64,000 nt of DNA, from the NCBI RefSeq assembly GCF_022807995.1, contig NZ_CP094351.1:184501-248500 (forward strand), read 5' to 3'. The notes under the pieces are model-generated. The model had not been told where the DNA came from. It did not search any database and saw nothing but the letters and a program-made list of their open reading frames with translations. Shown piece by piece: positions 20,601 through 26,995 of the stretch. This DNA is from Pseudomonas orientalis (GTDB lineage Bacteria; Pseudomonadota; Gammaproteobacteria; Pseudomonadales; Pseudomonadaceae). Position numbers and translations under genes: made by a program. How positions within the stretch are numbered: position 1 is the first letter of the stretch; each line of letters opens with the position of its first letter.

Positions 20601-22915
20601 ATCAGCTATATCAGCGGGCCAAGCTCGAGAGTGGTAAGGACCTCTCGTTGATCAGCGGAGGGGCAGTAACGTTCGAGGCGGTCAAGGACCTGCATCAGGA
20701 AAGTCATGAGAAAAGCAAAAGTGACTTAGCGTGGAACAGCTCCAAGGGGAAGGGCAACACCGATGAAACTCTGCGTCAGACGGCATTAATTTCCCAAGGT
20801 GATTTGGTCGTTAAAGCGGTAAATGGCCTGCACATTGATGTAAAGCAAATTAATCAGAACACCATCAGCCAAACCATCGACACCATGGTGAAGGCAGACC
20901 CACAGCTTGCGTGGCTTAAAGACGCTGAAAAGCGGGGCGATGTCGATTGGCGGCTTGTGAAGGAAACGCATGATTCCTTCAAGTACAGCCATTCCGGCAT
21001 GGGCACTGGTGCGATGCTTGTCGTGATCATCGTTGTGACGGTCTTGACGGCCGGTAGCGGAGCAGCGGCGGCAGCCGGGGCATCTGCCAGCGCAGGCGCA
21101 ACGAGCGCAGCAACGGCGGCGGGGTTGAGTGCGACTACCGCAGCGACCATAGGTACTGCTGCTGGTGCCGCTGCATCTGCCAGCTACACGGCGATGATTA
21201 CTCAGAGTGTCGTCAGCGGGATCAATAACAAAGGTAACTTGAGCGATACATTCAAGGACGTTACTTCAAGCGATAGCCTCAAGGGTTATCTCGCATCAGG
21301 AATCGCTGCAGGTTTTGCTGCAGGTGTACTCGACAAAGCCTATTCGGTATCGCCCGAGGAGGCAGGTTCTGCTACCCATGGCTTCAATTTGGGGGAGATG
21401 GAGGGTTTCACAAAATTTGCGAGCTACACCTTGGCGCAACAAGGTTTCGGTGCGGTCACTAACACCGCACTCAATGGCGGTAGTTTGAGTGAGACCCTTA
21501 CTCAAGCAGGTATTAGTTCGATAGCCAACGTGCTGAGTGCGTCTGTCTATAACAAATTGGGTACCCAGTTAGAGTTCACGGGAATTCCTGCGAAGGTAGG
21601 TGCCCATGCCATTGTGGGTGGTTTGCTCGCAGAGGCAGCGGGCGGCAGTTTCAAGTCTGGCGCTTTAGCCGCCGGAGCCAATGAAGCGTTCGTCACGGCC
21701 TTGGGCGACTCGATTTTTGACGGGCCGATGCACGACCAGTTGCTGGCAATGACCTCTCAACTGATTGGTGTGACGGTTAGTGCCGCGACGGGCGGTTCCG
21801 ACAAGGATCAAGCCGTCGCCGGATGGATCGCTCAGCAAGCGACATCCTTCAACAGCCTTGATCACCCAACAGCCGAAAAGCTGCTTAATGAGTTGGATGG
21901 TTGTCGAGCCAGCACAGGGTGCTCTGACGGAAAAATCCGCAGCATTATTAAAAAGTATGAGGAACTTTCAGCATCGCGCTCCGCAGCAATCAGTGCCTGT
22001 GAATCCCGCGAATGTGCAGAAAGCATCAGGTCTGCAACGATCAAGATGGATGATCCCGTTGCGCAAAAACTCCTGGATACGTTCAAGCACACGGTGTCTT
22101 ACGACATGTACGGGATGCTTGTTGGGAACCCTAAAAAACCTGCTTCTCCCGCTCAAGGTGTAGACCCATGGGGCGCGACCTATGCGACTGACGATGAAAT
22201 TATCTTCGCCAAGTATATACAAGAGAAATGGCTTACCCCTGCTGAGGAAACGCACCTAAACGAGTGGATGAAAAAAACTACCTGGCTTGAAAGAGCAGCA
22301 GGTAAAGCGCTGGATGCATCGGAAAGGGCTGCGATGCTCGTTAACCTGGGTAATGCGTTGGTTACCGAGAACTGGTTGAATAAGGTTCCGGTGGGTAAAG
22401 CGACGGCGGGTGTCGGCGATAAAGGGGCTGGTATCTCAGCAGACGCGGATGGATTCGGTGTTTATCCTAAAGCTCCGCCAACGGTGGAAACGCCTAAAAC
22501 AGAGCAGTATTTCAGAGTCGAAGGCGGGGGCGCCGGAGCCGCAACTAGCCAGAACCGCCTCACGGCAAATGCTGATGGGAGTATTAGTATCAATCCCGGT
22601 TGCACTGGTCAGCTCTGCGTCAGCGTGGGGGACGCCGCTCACGCTAACTACTACTTAACAAACAAACGCCCGGATGGCACTGTAGTTGTATTTGATGTCG
22701 ATGCTAAACTCCATAGTGAAATTATGGCTAACGCAGTTCCTCAACGTCCGATTCCAGGAGTCAACCGAGACCCGTCAGCGCCTAAGATTGTAGATCCGAC
22801 CAAGCCTGGGACAGCGCTGGAGCTTCCTAAGGTGTGGGAATCATTGCTTGAAAAGCACTCAAGCAACGCCCGCGTTTACTCTCATGAAGAATTTTTAAAG
22901 GAGTTCGGGAATTGA
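14657..22915 (+). CDS. Second TpsA/CdiA-type exoprotein, DUF637-like pretoxin, unassigned C-terminal toxin
   Basis: A 2752-residue protein. Residues 1 to about 310 are nearly identical to the first TpsA (signal region, TPS domain with NPNL and NPYG), after which the FHA repeats diverge. The central block with SDYMLGKLG and LGDGQYETRL is shared again. At about 2110-2410 an Ala/Gly-rich hydrophobic segment and GIAAGFAAGVLDKAY look like the DUF637 haemagglutinin region that precedes toxins in many TpsA proteins. No VENN was found. The final domain of about 137 residues (from QYFRVEGGG at about 2616; NPGCTGQLC, ANYYLTNKR, VVVFDVDAKLH) is not one I recognise. Codon use becomes less GC-rich from about 20330. 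There is no dedicated tpsB; it probably uses the transporter at 1418. An immunity gene overlaps the stop. Confidence 0.88.
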   Translation: MDVRQFAFLARQPSAALKPRNAFLGLPKRGLALILANALFWQPLLAQAEGIVVSAPGTTVGAAGNGVPVVNIATPNGAGLSHNQFKDYNVGPNGVILNNGNGPMVNTQLGGIIVGNPNLKGGAASVILNEVNGGSASQLRGYTEVAGQSAKVIVANPYGVTCSGCGFINTPNVTLTTGKPVIDPTGQLKSYQVDGGAVTIDGEGLNASNVERFDIITRSAKINAQINARELNVIAGRNDVDAQSLKTTVRADDGSAKPELAIDSSALGGMYAGAIKLVGTEAGVGVKLDGTLAASGGDIQLDANGRLSMAQAAATGNVNVSAQTVDLTDKVYANGNVRLSSAQDLVNRKSIAAGQRIEINAASVNNPGIIEAGVAADNTRNTTGDLVVNAQTVTTSGNLLASRGLAITAAQALTNQGAIIQAKNIEVSSAKLTNQGATARLFGEQSLVISSPAIVNLGGLIRFGEGQAATLNSASLDNRQGRIEMAGGSLALTSADLNNNGGQVIANDLTVNAGNLNNQNGVLVAKTATVNASDLDNSLKGLIQADGGALNLSVANTFNNNQGFAQASTDLNVTAGTLGSNADGVLSADTGKLTLTAAQQLNNAQGRLQAGQGDIDLHAASLDNQGGTIVGKQLLLDVAGGDIDNRAGRVLGDRLDVRASGLDNRNAGLLAGGAQGVSLLLKGPGQLLNAQGRIQSEGLLQLQGERFDNSAGILLGQTVDVTAQTFNNSDKGALVSDGGDVVLKVSDLLTNVGGQIDAGERSVLVKQLTTLNNDGGTLRGKRLDIAAQQLNNDNGQLLAGAEGVTYSGQDLSNRKGLILSSGAPTVLTTTRLHNQGGTVQGDSLTVTANSVDNGSGGLMASLVGNLQLTVETLANRGGKLFGKEHVTVSGATLDNSAGGQVSGNQISLTSRDTLTNQGGLIEANQGLTLTGGNLDNSASGQLRALGGASSSVNLSGALNNQNGTLEFGSQAFSLDAASLNNQNGMLQHAGTGLFHLNTASLSGSQGNIQGMGSADWAFGNVDGLGRVQLNDVLTYKSDQALALKAGDRMASAKGLILNVASLDNGGELLSDGDISITTGDMSNSGRVSALQTLTVAANNLSQNGGRLAATNTRLTLGGTLDNLGFLTARQQLDIAAAQINNRGTLGAQGAVNLTAVNGITNAADSLLFSGGDMTLRSNGFSNSYGDVYSKGNLSFAARDGGRAVLFSNRSGTVESEGSIGINAGFIENAKDEFELGQTLTTGSLYWVCSQHCGEKDDWERGEITIYETYLEAATKDSVSARLVAGKNMLLQGDNVQNRYSLMAANGDLSITAGDLLNQGAATRTGQRKIVVNTPGHVPDDLFERMRYVDVPAFNAATAAGNFDKARFEELKSRSPNSRPFVHSSDVTTWTDNGGPGYDATLQAGGTVNLNVARTLQNGTLHNNTLAQLTGTLGDDQTGIPVGGININLSKHANDPSAQAPGSVLPVVGVAPGGGFVPVDYTGTAFAPVDPTTSPTFQLPKGEYGLFVKNADPTSHYLIETNPEFTSVSGFFSSDYMLGKLGFNADNAWRRLGDGQYETRLIRDAVLAQTGQRFLAGGLYSDADQFRYLMDNALASKDALRLSLGVALTGQQVGALTHDIVWMENRVIDGQTVLVPVLYLAQADSRNVRGNSLIQGRDLNLVTGGDLINVGTLRASNNLSAISSGSIYTGGLVEAGNNLNLLAQDSIRNAMAGEIRGKQVSLTALKGDITNETTAIQVRDGAGMRTLTDTSAGTIVARENLAIDAGRDLTNRGALTAGNDANLTAGRDLNLVAASDTRVKHEFSDGGHKSSITTDVKNLAASVTAGGNLNLQAGQDVNIIGSTATAGKDLNIAAGRDLNVASVSDMHNVEGKEKDGKKRIKTSDDQTTQVASVLTAGGDFVSQAGRDTTIVASRISAGNEAYLYSGDKLSLLAAQNSTYSLYDMKEKGGWGAKKTKRDEVTRVTNVGTEIKTGSDLSLVSGGDQLYQRAKLESGKDLSLISGGAVTFEAVKDLHQESHEKSKSDLAWNSSKGKGNTDETLRQTALISQGDLVVKAVNGLHIDVKQINQNTISQTIDTMVKADPQLAWLKDAEKRGDVDWRLVKETHDSFKYSHSGMGTGAMLVVIIVVTVLTAGSGAAAAAGASASAGATSAATAAGLSATTAATIGTAAGAAASASYTAMITQSVVSGINNKGNLSDTFKDVTSSDSLKGYLASGIAAGFAAGVLDKAYSVSPEEAGSATHGFNLGEMEGFTKFASYTLAQQGFGAVTNTALNGGSLSETLTQAGISSIANVLSASVYNKLGTQLEFTGIPAKVGAHAIVGGLLAEAAGGSFKSGALAAGANEAFVTALGDSIFDGPMHDQLLAMTSQLIGVTVSAATGGSDKDQAVAGWIAQQATSFNSLDHPTAEKLLNELDGCRASTGCSDGKIRSIIKKYEELSASRSAAISACESRECAESIRSATIKMDDPVAQKLLDTFKHTVSYDMYGMLVGNPKKPASPAQGVDPWGATYATDDEIIFAKYIQEKWLTPAEETHLNEWMKKTTWLERAAGKALDASERAAMLVNLGNALVTENWLNKVPVGKATAGVGDKGAGISADADGFGVYPKAPPTVETPKTEQYFRVEGGGAGAATSQNRLTANADGSISINPGCTGQLCVSVGDAAHANYYLTNKRPDGTVVVFDVDAKLHSEIMANAVPQRPIPGVNRDPSAPKIVDPTKPGTALELPKVWESLLEKHSSNARVYSHEEFLKEFGN

Positions 22916-23508
22916 ATTTAAATAAAGAAGTGCTTGATGATTTATGGTCTGGTGAGAAAAGTATCTGTTTTTTTGTAAGTGGTGCTAAGTGTTATTGGGT
23001 TTTGGATTATAAGTATAACTTTTCATTGGATGCAGAAAAAGACTATCGCGCATATTTGGATAAAGGGCATATTACCCAGGCGCAGTATGAAGAAGCGTGT
23101 AGGGTGTTCCGTGGTGGAATTTTAAAGTTGACAGCCGATAATTTTCCACAGTATCTAAATAGTGTTAGTGAAAGCGTGTTGACGGGTGAAGACCTTTCAA
23201 AAATTTTTGAGCTGGATGACGACTGTAGTTTGCCCCGGCTGTTGAAAGAGGTTGAGGGCTACTTTTTGTCAGGCGCGAGTTTGAGTGCGGATATATTCGG
23301 TCTTGTTGGGCGTATAGCGTCTAGGTTGCCCGTATTCTATATTAATTTTGATAGAAGAATATATATGCATATGGATCAAGACCGATTCCACGAGGAACTC
23401 TCATATTCTGATTGGATATCCAAGTGTTCAGATTTTAGTTTTTTAATACCAGATGCTGAGAGGTATTGGATGAAGAGCGGTGATCTCTGGAAGTTTCGCT
23501 ATGTTTAG
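22912..23508 (+). CDS. Probable immunity protein for the second TpsA toxin
   Basis: A 198-residue acidic soluble protein with no family that I recognise. The TTG start at 22912 overlaps the tpsA stop (TTGA) and is preceded by AAAGGAG at 22898-22904 with an 8-nt spacer. That decides the start and indicates translational coupling. The sequence is AT-rich compared with the repeat region of tpsA. The immunity role is inferred from position alone. Confidence 0.72.
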   Translation: MNLNKEVLDDLWSGEKSICFFVSGAKCYWVLDYKYNFSLDAEKDYRAYLDKGHITQAQYEEACRVFRGGILKLTADNFPQYLNSVSESVLTGEDLSKIFELDDDCSLPRLLKEVEGYFLSGASLSADIFGLVGRIASRLPVFYINFDRRIYMHMDQDRFHEELSYSDWISKCSDFSFLIPDAERYWMKSGDLWKFRYV

Positions 23509-23674
23509 TCGTGGCGTTGAGGCGATTTATACGTGAATCTGACACAAAAATGGCCTTTCGTCGTGCTATAACTAAGGTGGGCGTTAAGATTTGATGGGCG
23601 AAGTTGCGTTTACTTAGGGGGTAAGTCTTTTGGGGTTAGTTTTCAAGTTCGCCTAACTTTCAAGAGTGTTATAT

Positions 23675-24370
23675 ATGGAAAAAATTTTCGTAGTTTTTTG
23701 CACTATATTTCTGCTGGGTGGCTGCGTAACACAAGACCTGAGCATTGAAAACCGCCATAAAATCACGACTGTCACTATTTTGCCTGCCTCGTTTTCGGAG
23801 CAGCAGTTCAAATACACGAGTATGGATCAAGCCTGGGGGGCCGGCTTAGGTGCCGGTGCCGGAGCGGCTGTGGGAATGGCATCGGATTCTTCCAAAGTCG
23901 CTACCAGTGCTATGGCTGGCGTGGGTGTGGTAGCGGGCGCGAAAGTAGCTGATGGTGGAGTTTTAAGTCCACGGCAGGCAATTTTGTTGAATTTGCAGCG
24001 CAACAAAATAGATCCAGGGAAGTTGTTTAAGCAGCAGATGGAAGCGCGGATAAGTGCTGAGCATTTATTCAAAGTTGTTTCGGAGGACAGCCGGGCCGAT
24101 GCGCATATAGAATTCGTCGTGTCAGAATGGGGCTTTGCCTTAAAAAACTACAGTGCAGAGCTTTATCCCACAGTGGGCATTGTAGCGACCATGAAGCTCG
24201 GCGACGCAGTAGTTTGGAGGAATTTCGAAACTGTCACAGCGTTCAGTGAGGGAAATGTCCAGGCGTATACACCTCAAGAGTACTCAATAAATCCTGAAGC
24301 TCTCCGTAGCACTTTGCAGAATGCTTTCGAGTTAGTGATAGCTAAACTAATAGCTGATTTGAAACAATAG
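23675..24370 (+). CDS. Lipoprotein, paralogue of the gene at 26996
   Basis: A 231-residue protein with a lipoprotein signal peptide and lipobox LLGGC (Cys at about 17). Then come a Gly/Ala-rich stretch (AWGAGLGAGAGAAVGMASD, about 50-95) that could be membrane-associated and a C-terminal domain (SEWGFALKNYS, YPTVGIVATMK, WRNFETVT). It is clearly homologous along its whole length to the lipoprotein at 26996 but is more AT-rich. No characterised family is recognised. An open frame extends 9 bp upstream to a GTG; the ATG at 23675 was chosen. Confidence 0.75.
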   Translation: MEKIFVVFCTIFLLGGCVTQDLSIENRHKITTVTILPASFSEQQFKYTSMDQAWGAGLGAGAGAAVGMASDSSKVATSAMAGVGVVAGAKVADGGVLSPRQAILLNLQRNKIDPGKLFKQQMEARISAEHLFKVVSEDSRADAHIEFVVSEWGFALKNYSAELYPTVGIVATMKLGDAVVWRNFETVTAFSEGNVQAYTPQEYSINPEALRSTLQNAFELVIAKLIADLKQ

Positions 24371-24403
24371 ACGCTATAAGACGTATGGAGAAAAGGGTGC
24401 GAG

Positions 24404-24466
24404 AAAAGGGTGCAGATTTATTTAAATTAGAGTTTAAAGGCGCATTAAATAAATCTGTCCCCTTTT
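24404..24466. repeat. Palindromic repeat of the immunity array, copy 1
   Basis: The arms at 24404-24425 and 24445-24466 are inverted repeats of 22 nt with 2 mismatches (AAAAGGGTGCAGATTTATTT on the left, ...AATCTGTCCCCTTTT on the right) around a 19-nt loop. Just before it, GAGAAAAGGGTGC occurs twice in tandem from 24388. The next gene starts 19 bp after the element. Confidence 0.85.
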
Positions 24467-24485
24467 GTTCTTGGCGGATAATCAT

Positions 24486-25211
24486 ATGTTTGAAGTCGAA
24501 GTTGTTTTTAGCGAAGGCTTGTACGCTAGCTCGCCAGATGTATGGCGGCGATTGGTGCAGCAGCTCAATCACTTTAAGGAATCCGAGGTGATTGATGGAT
24601 TCACCGGCAAAAAAATGTTATTTGGTGAGGTTTTGCGCTACTTGGAACAAAATAAGCGCAAAAGTTTTTTTGTTGAGTTTGCGGGTGGTTCTATCGAATT
24701 TTCGCTTGTGGCGGATAAAGAACTGTGCCGATTAGATATAAAGAGTTTCGCAAATTCTCTTGAGATGGCGCACTCGTTGATTGCTTCATTAATAGATGAG
24801 CCAGCTTTCGTTCAGGCTCGAGTTTATGATGCTGAATATGATTGGTGGCAAAATGCCGAGAATATCACACTCTTCGAAGTGGCCAATGTTGAGCACTCCC
24901 ATCTACCTAAAAAAAGCAATGGATTACCTTTTCCGCTTACCCAAGAGGTTGTAGATATATCAAATAATCCTGGGCGCTGGGTTTTGAGGAAAGGTTATAT
25001 AGAGGCGGTTGGTGCGCCAATGTGGGTTGGTAAGTCTTTGCTTAAATCATTAGGCGTGGACGAAAAAGAGTTGATGAATGTCGACTGTTTTTTCGTAAAA
25101 GATTTGGGTGATGTTTTGAAGGTTGTTGCTTGCGAGCAGTGTTTTACAGCGGATGTAGGAATCCAGGCTGAAAGGCAAGTCATGCTGAGAAAGATTTTAT
25201 TTAAAGTGTGA
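24486..25211 (+). CDS. Orphan immunity-type protein, 241 residues
   Basis: A soluble protein of unknown family. Visible features are aromatic-rich blocks (YDAEYDWWQNAENITLFEV, about 114-132), a middle GRWVLRKGYIEAVGAPMWVG and a C-terminal VKDLGDVLKVVACEQCF. AT-rich composition, small size, lack of a signal peptide and position between palindromic repeats downstream of a CDI locus suggest an immunity gene left without its toxin. The ATG at 24486 is chosen as the first plausible start after the repeat; an upstream frame to 24465 runs into the repeat arm. Confidence 0.6.
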   Translation: MFEVEVVFSEGLYASSPDVWRRLVQQLNHFKESEVIDGFTGKKMLFGEVLRYLEQNKRKSFFVEFAGGSIEFSLVADKELCRLDIKSFANSLEMAHSLIASLIDEPAFVQARVYDAEYDWWQNAENITLFEVANVEHSHLPKKSNGLPFPLTQEVVDISNNPGRWVLRKGYIEAVGAPMWVGKSLLKSLGVDEKELMNVDCFFVKDLGDVLKVVACEQCFTADVGIQAERQVMLRKILFKV

Positions 25212-25270
25212 AATCTAGAGCCGTGCAATGAAAGCGAGCTGAATAAGGGGCTGAGAGGAAGTAAACGGAG

Positions 25271-25331
25271 AAAAGGACAGATTTATTTAAATTAGAGTTG
25301 AGAGACCTATTAAGTAATTCTGTCCCCTTTT
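25271..25331. repeat. Palindromic repeat of the immunity array, copy 2
   Basis: Left arm 25271-25290 (AAAAGGACAGATTTATTTAA), right arm 25310-25331, loop 19 nt beginning ATTAGAGTT as in copy 1. The right arm carries small changes (TTAAGTAATTC). It lies between the genes ending at 25211 and starting at 25361. Confidence 0.85.
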
Positions 25332-25360
25332 GTTGTGTTTAATTACATGGGGGGCGATTT

Positions 25361-25804
25361 GTGTCGGACAAACAAGTATATGAGCTAACGGCTGATGATC
25401 TTGATCGCTATAGCGTTTGGTTTTTTCCGATGGGCGACACCGTGGAGGATGAATTAACTGTACGCCCCCTCGTCGAACAGGAAACGTGCTCAGACTTTCA
25501 GATTGTCGTTCGAGCTGATTTTTTTGGTGAAAGTGGCGCTGTGTATCGCGGTTATTTATATTGGGACTCCAATGCCGCAATTGAATACTTAAAACCTGTT
25601 GTATTGTCTGATAAGGGAGGCGCCGTAAGTTTTTGGAGCGGTATAGTAACTCCAGTGTGGGAAAGTTCGGAGTTTGCCGGTTCGATTAGATCCGAGCTGC
25701 CTATTTCTTATGCCTCAGAACCGGTTTTTGGTCTTCCTTCCATTTGCGGAAAGCTGGAGGGACTTTATTATCTTTCTGATGATCAGGTGTGCTGCGTTAA
25801 ATGA
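25361..25804 (+). CDS. Orphan immunity-type protein, 147 residues
   Basis: A small acidic soluble protein (YELTADDLDRYSVWFFPM at the N-terminus, VYRGYLYWDS in the middle). Its opening resembles small immunity proteins of polymorphic toxin loci in general appearance, but no named family is recognised. It starts with GTG at 25361, after GGGGGC. It sits between palindromic repeats 2 and 3 on the same strand as its neighbours. The sequence is AT-rich. Confidence 0.58.
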   Translation: MSDKQVYELTADDLDRYSVWFFPMGDTVEDELTVRPLVEQETCSDFQIVVRADFFGESGAVYRGYLYWDSNAAIEYLKPVVLSDKGGAVSFWSGIVTPVWESSEFAGSIRSELPISYASEPVFGLPSICGKLEGLYYLSDDQVCCVK

Positions 25805-25810
25805 CGCGAG

Positions 25811-25872
25811 AAAAAGGGGGCTGATTTATTTAAATTTGCGCCGGGAGCTATTAAATAAACCTGTCCCCTTTT
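25811..25872. repeat. Palindromic repeat of the immunity array, copy 3
   Basis: Left arm 25811-25833 (AAAAAGGGGGCTGATTTATT then TAA), right arm 25851-25872 (TTAAATAAACCTGTCCCCTT then TT), loop 17 nt. The arm sequence is that of copies 1 and 2 with a few substitutions, while the loop differs. Confidence 0.85.
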
Positions 25873-25886
25873 GTTCTCTTTTGTTC

Positions 25887-25931
25887 TTTTGCAGCATGCT
25901 TTCGAGCTAATGACTGATGTGAAAAAACAAG
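25887..25931 (+). pseudogene. Relic of the 3' end of the upstream lipoprotein gene
   Basis: TTTGCAGCATGCTTTCGAG here matches TTTGCAGAATGCTTTCGAG at 24313-24331, the 3' end of the lipoprotein gene. The match resumes as CTGATGTGAAAAAACAA against CTGATTTGAAACAA after a gap of about 15 bp. It encodes QHAFELM against QNAFELV. It lies directly ahead of the next immunity-type gene and shows that this segment arose by duplication of a unit containing the lipoprotein end. Confidence 0.6.
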
Positions 25932-25944
25932 GGCGGAAAAGAGA

Positions 25945-26394
25945 ATGGAATACACACTTGAAATTCGTGAACTCATCAACCATATCACTTCTGCTGAACT
26001 GTACGAGGGTGATTACGGGAGCCGCCTGGTTGACCATGAATCTATACTGAGTGGGGTTGATGCAGCGGACCGCGACAGTGTTCCTGTAGACTATCTGGCT
26101 TTTCTAGGCGCCTTTGGATTTGGCGATTTAGACAGCGCGCTTTATATCGAAGACGGTCCGGCTAAATACGCTGCTATCGCCGGATGTGATGTGGATGCTT
26201 ATAGTCGGATGTATGTGTTTGCGGCTACTACCAGTGATGTATTTTATGCTTTTGATGTAGGTAATAATTGGTCGATAGTAGAGATTGATTCGGAAATCGA
26301 TGAGGTGGCGGTGTTGGCCGATAACTTTTCAAGCTTCATCCGTAATCAGCTGATTGTGGTGAAAGGTTATGTCGATTGGCGCGCGGAGCAATAA
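25945..26394 (+). CDS. SMI1/KNR4-like (SUKH superfamily) immunity protein
   Basis: A 149-residue acidic protein. The pattern of a short helical N-terminus, VPVDYLAFLGAFGFGDLDSALYI (residues about 50-72), then strands ending in VFYAFDVGNNWSIVEID fits the SUKH fold, a common immunity family for nuclease toxins in polymorphic toxin systems. That is family knowledge; the match is by eye. GAAAAGAG precedes the ATG at 25945. No adjacent toxin is present, so it looks like an orphan immunity gene that could protect against rival strains. Confidence 0.7.
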   Translation: MEYTLEIRELINHITSAELYEGDYGSRLVDHESILSGVDAADRDSVPVDYLAFLGAFGFGDLDSALYIEDGPAKYAAIAGCDVDAYSRMYVFAATTSDVFYAFDVGNNWSIVEIDSEIDEVAVLADNFSSFIRNQLIVVKGYVDWRAEQ

Positions 26395-26420
26395 GACGCT
26401 GTCAGGTGGGGGATGAGATT

Positions 26421-26441
26421 AAAAAGGGACGGATTTATTTA
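26421..26441. repeat. Half copy of the immunity-array repeat
   Basis: AAAAAGGGACGGATTTATTT then A matches the left arm of the three full palindromes, but no right arm follows. It lies 27 bp after the SUKH gene and marks the right end of the array. Confidence 0.7.
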
Positions 26442-26464
26442 GTTTGCGCTGATCACGCACAAAG

Positions 26465-26491
26465 CGGGCGACACCAAGGTCGCCCGATTTT
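26465..26491. terminator. Terminator hairpin between convergent genes
   Basis: The stem CGGGCGA (26465-26471) / TCGCCCG (26480-26486), with an 8-nt loop, is followed by ATTTT. It lies between the SUKH gene (plus strand) and the small minus-strand gene ending at 26495. The tail favours plus-strand termination. Confidence 0.65.
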
Positions 26492-26494
26492 CAC

Positions 26495-26767
26495 TCAGGA
26501 CGGATCGGCATTAAGCCTGCGACTGATGACATCCAGCAAATCACACCCATCGCGCAGCGGAATGGCCAGCAAGTGGGCGAAGTCTGAAAGCACTACGGCA
26601 TCGCTGCTGAGTTGTTCGCGAAAGGCCAGGTTTTCCAGCAGTTGGGTGACGGCCCGAATGCGGTGCACGGCGGCGTCGTGAAGGACGTCGAGAGGTGCCT
26701 GGGTGTCGATGATCAGCGCTGGGACGGTGCAGTCGTGGCCGGTTAGGGGCATGTATCGATTCATCAT
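26495..26767 (-). CDS. Small hypothetical protein (90 residues), coupled to the gene at 26767-26946
   Basis: A soluble protein with a helical middle (LDVLHDAAVHRIRAVTQLLENLA, about 27-49) and a helical C-terminus (DFAHLLAIPLRDGCDLLDVISRR). Its general form recalls the small DUF3077-type proteins of Pseudomonas, but this is not certain. The start overlaps the stop of the upstream minus-strand frame as TGATG, so the two are probably translated together. GC-rich like the core genome. Confidence 0.5.
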   Translation of the reverse strand: MMNRYMPLTGHDCTVPALIIDTQAPLDVLHDAAVHRIRAVTQLLENLAFREQLSSDAVVLSDFAHLLAIPLRDGCDLLDVISRRLNADPS

Positions 26768-26946
26768 TAAGCTCTCTGGATTATTGAGGGCTCGTTCTTC
26801 GGGTCGCCAAACCCGGTCGCCTTTTGGGCGACCGCCGGACTATAAGCCGCACCACCAAACCCACGCAAGGCATCAAAATGCCGCCCCGTCGAAGAGTGCC
26901 CCCAACCGCTAATGTCTTCCCACTCATTGTCGACGAACAAACGCAT
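26767..26946 (-). CDS. Small hypothetical protein (59 residues), first of a coupled pair
   Basis: The frame reads MRLFVDNEWEDISGWGHSS and continues through GRHFDALRGFGG; no family is recognised. An upstream Met at 26979 is possible. Its TGA overlaps the ATG of the next gene (TGATG), the main evidence that it is real. The opposite strand at 26999 begins a lipoprotein gene, so the 5' ends are divergent about 50 bp apart. A GGTCGCC/GGCGACC hairpin lies inside the gene near 26810-26832. Confidence 0.4.
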   Translation of the reverse strand: MRLFVDNEWEDISGWGHSSTGRHFDALRGFGGAAYSPAVAQKATGFGDPKNEPSIIQRA

Positions 26947-26995
26947 CACTAATACGCCAATCCACAAGCCCCACCCCAAACATTAAAGGACCAAT

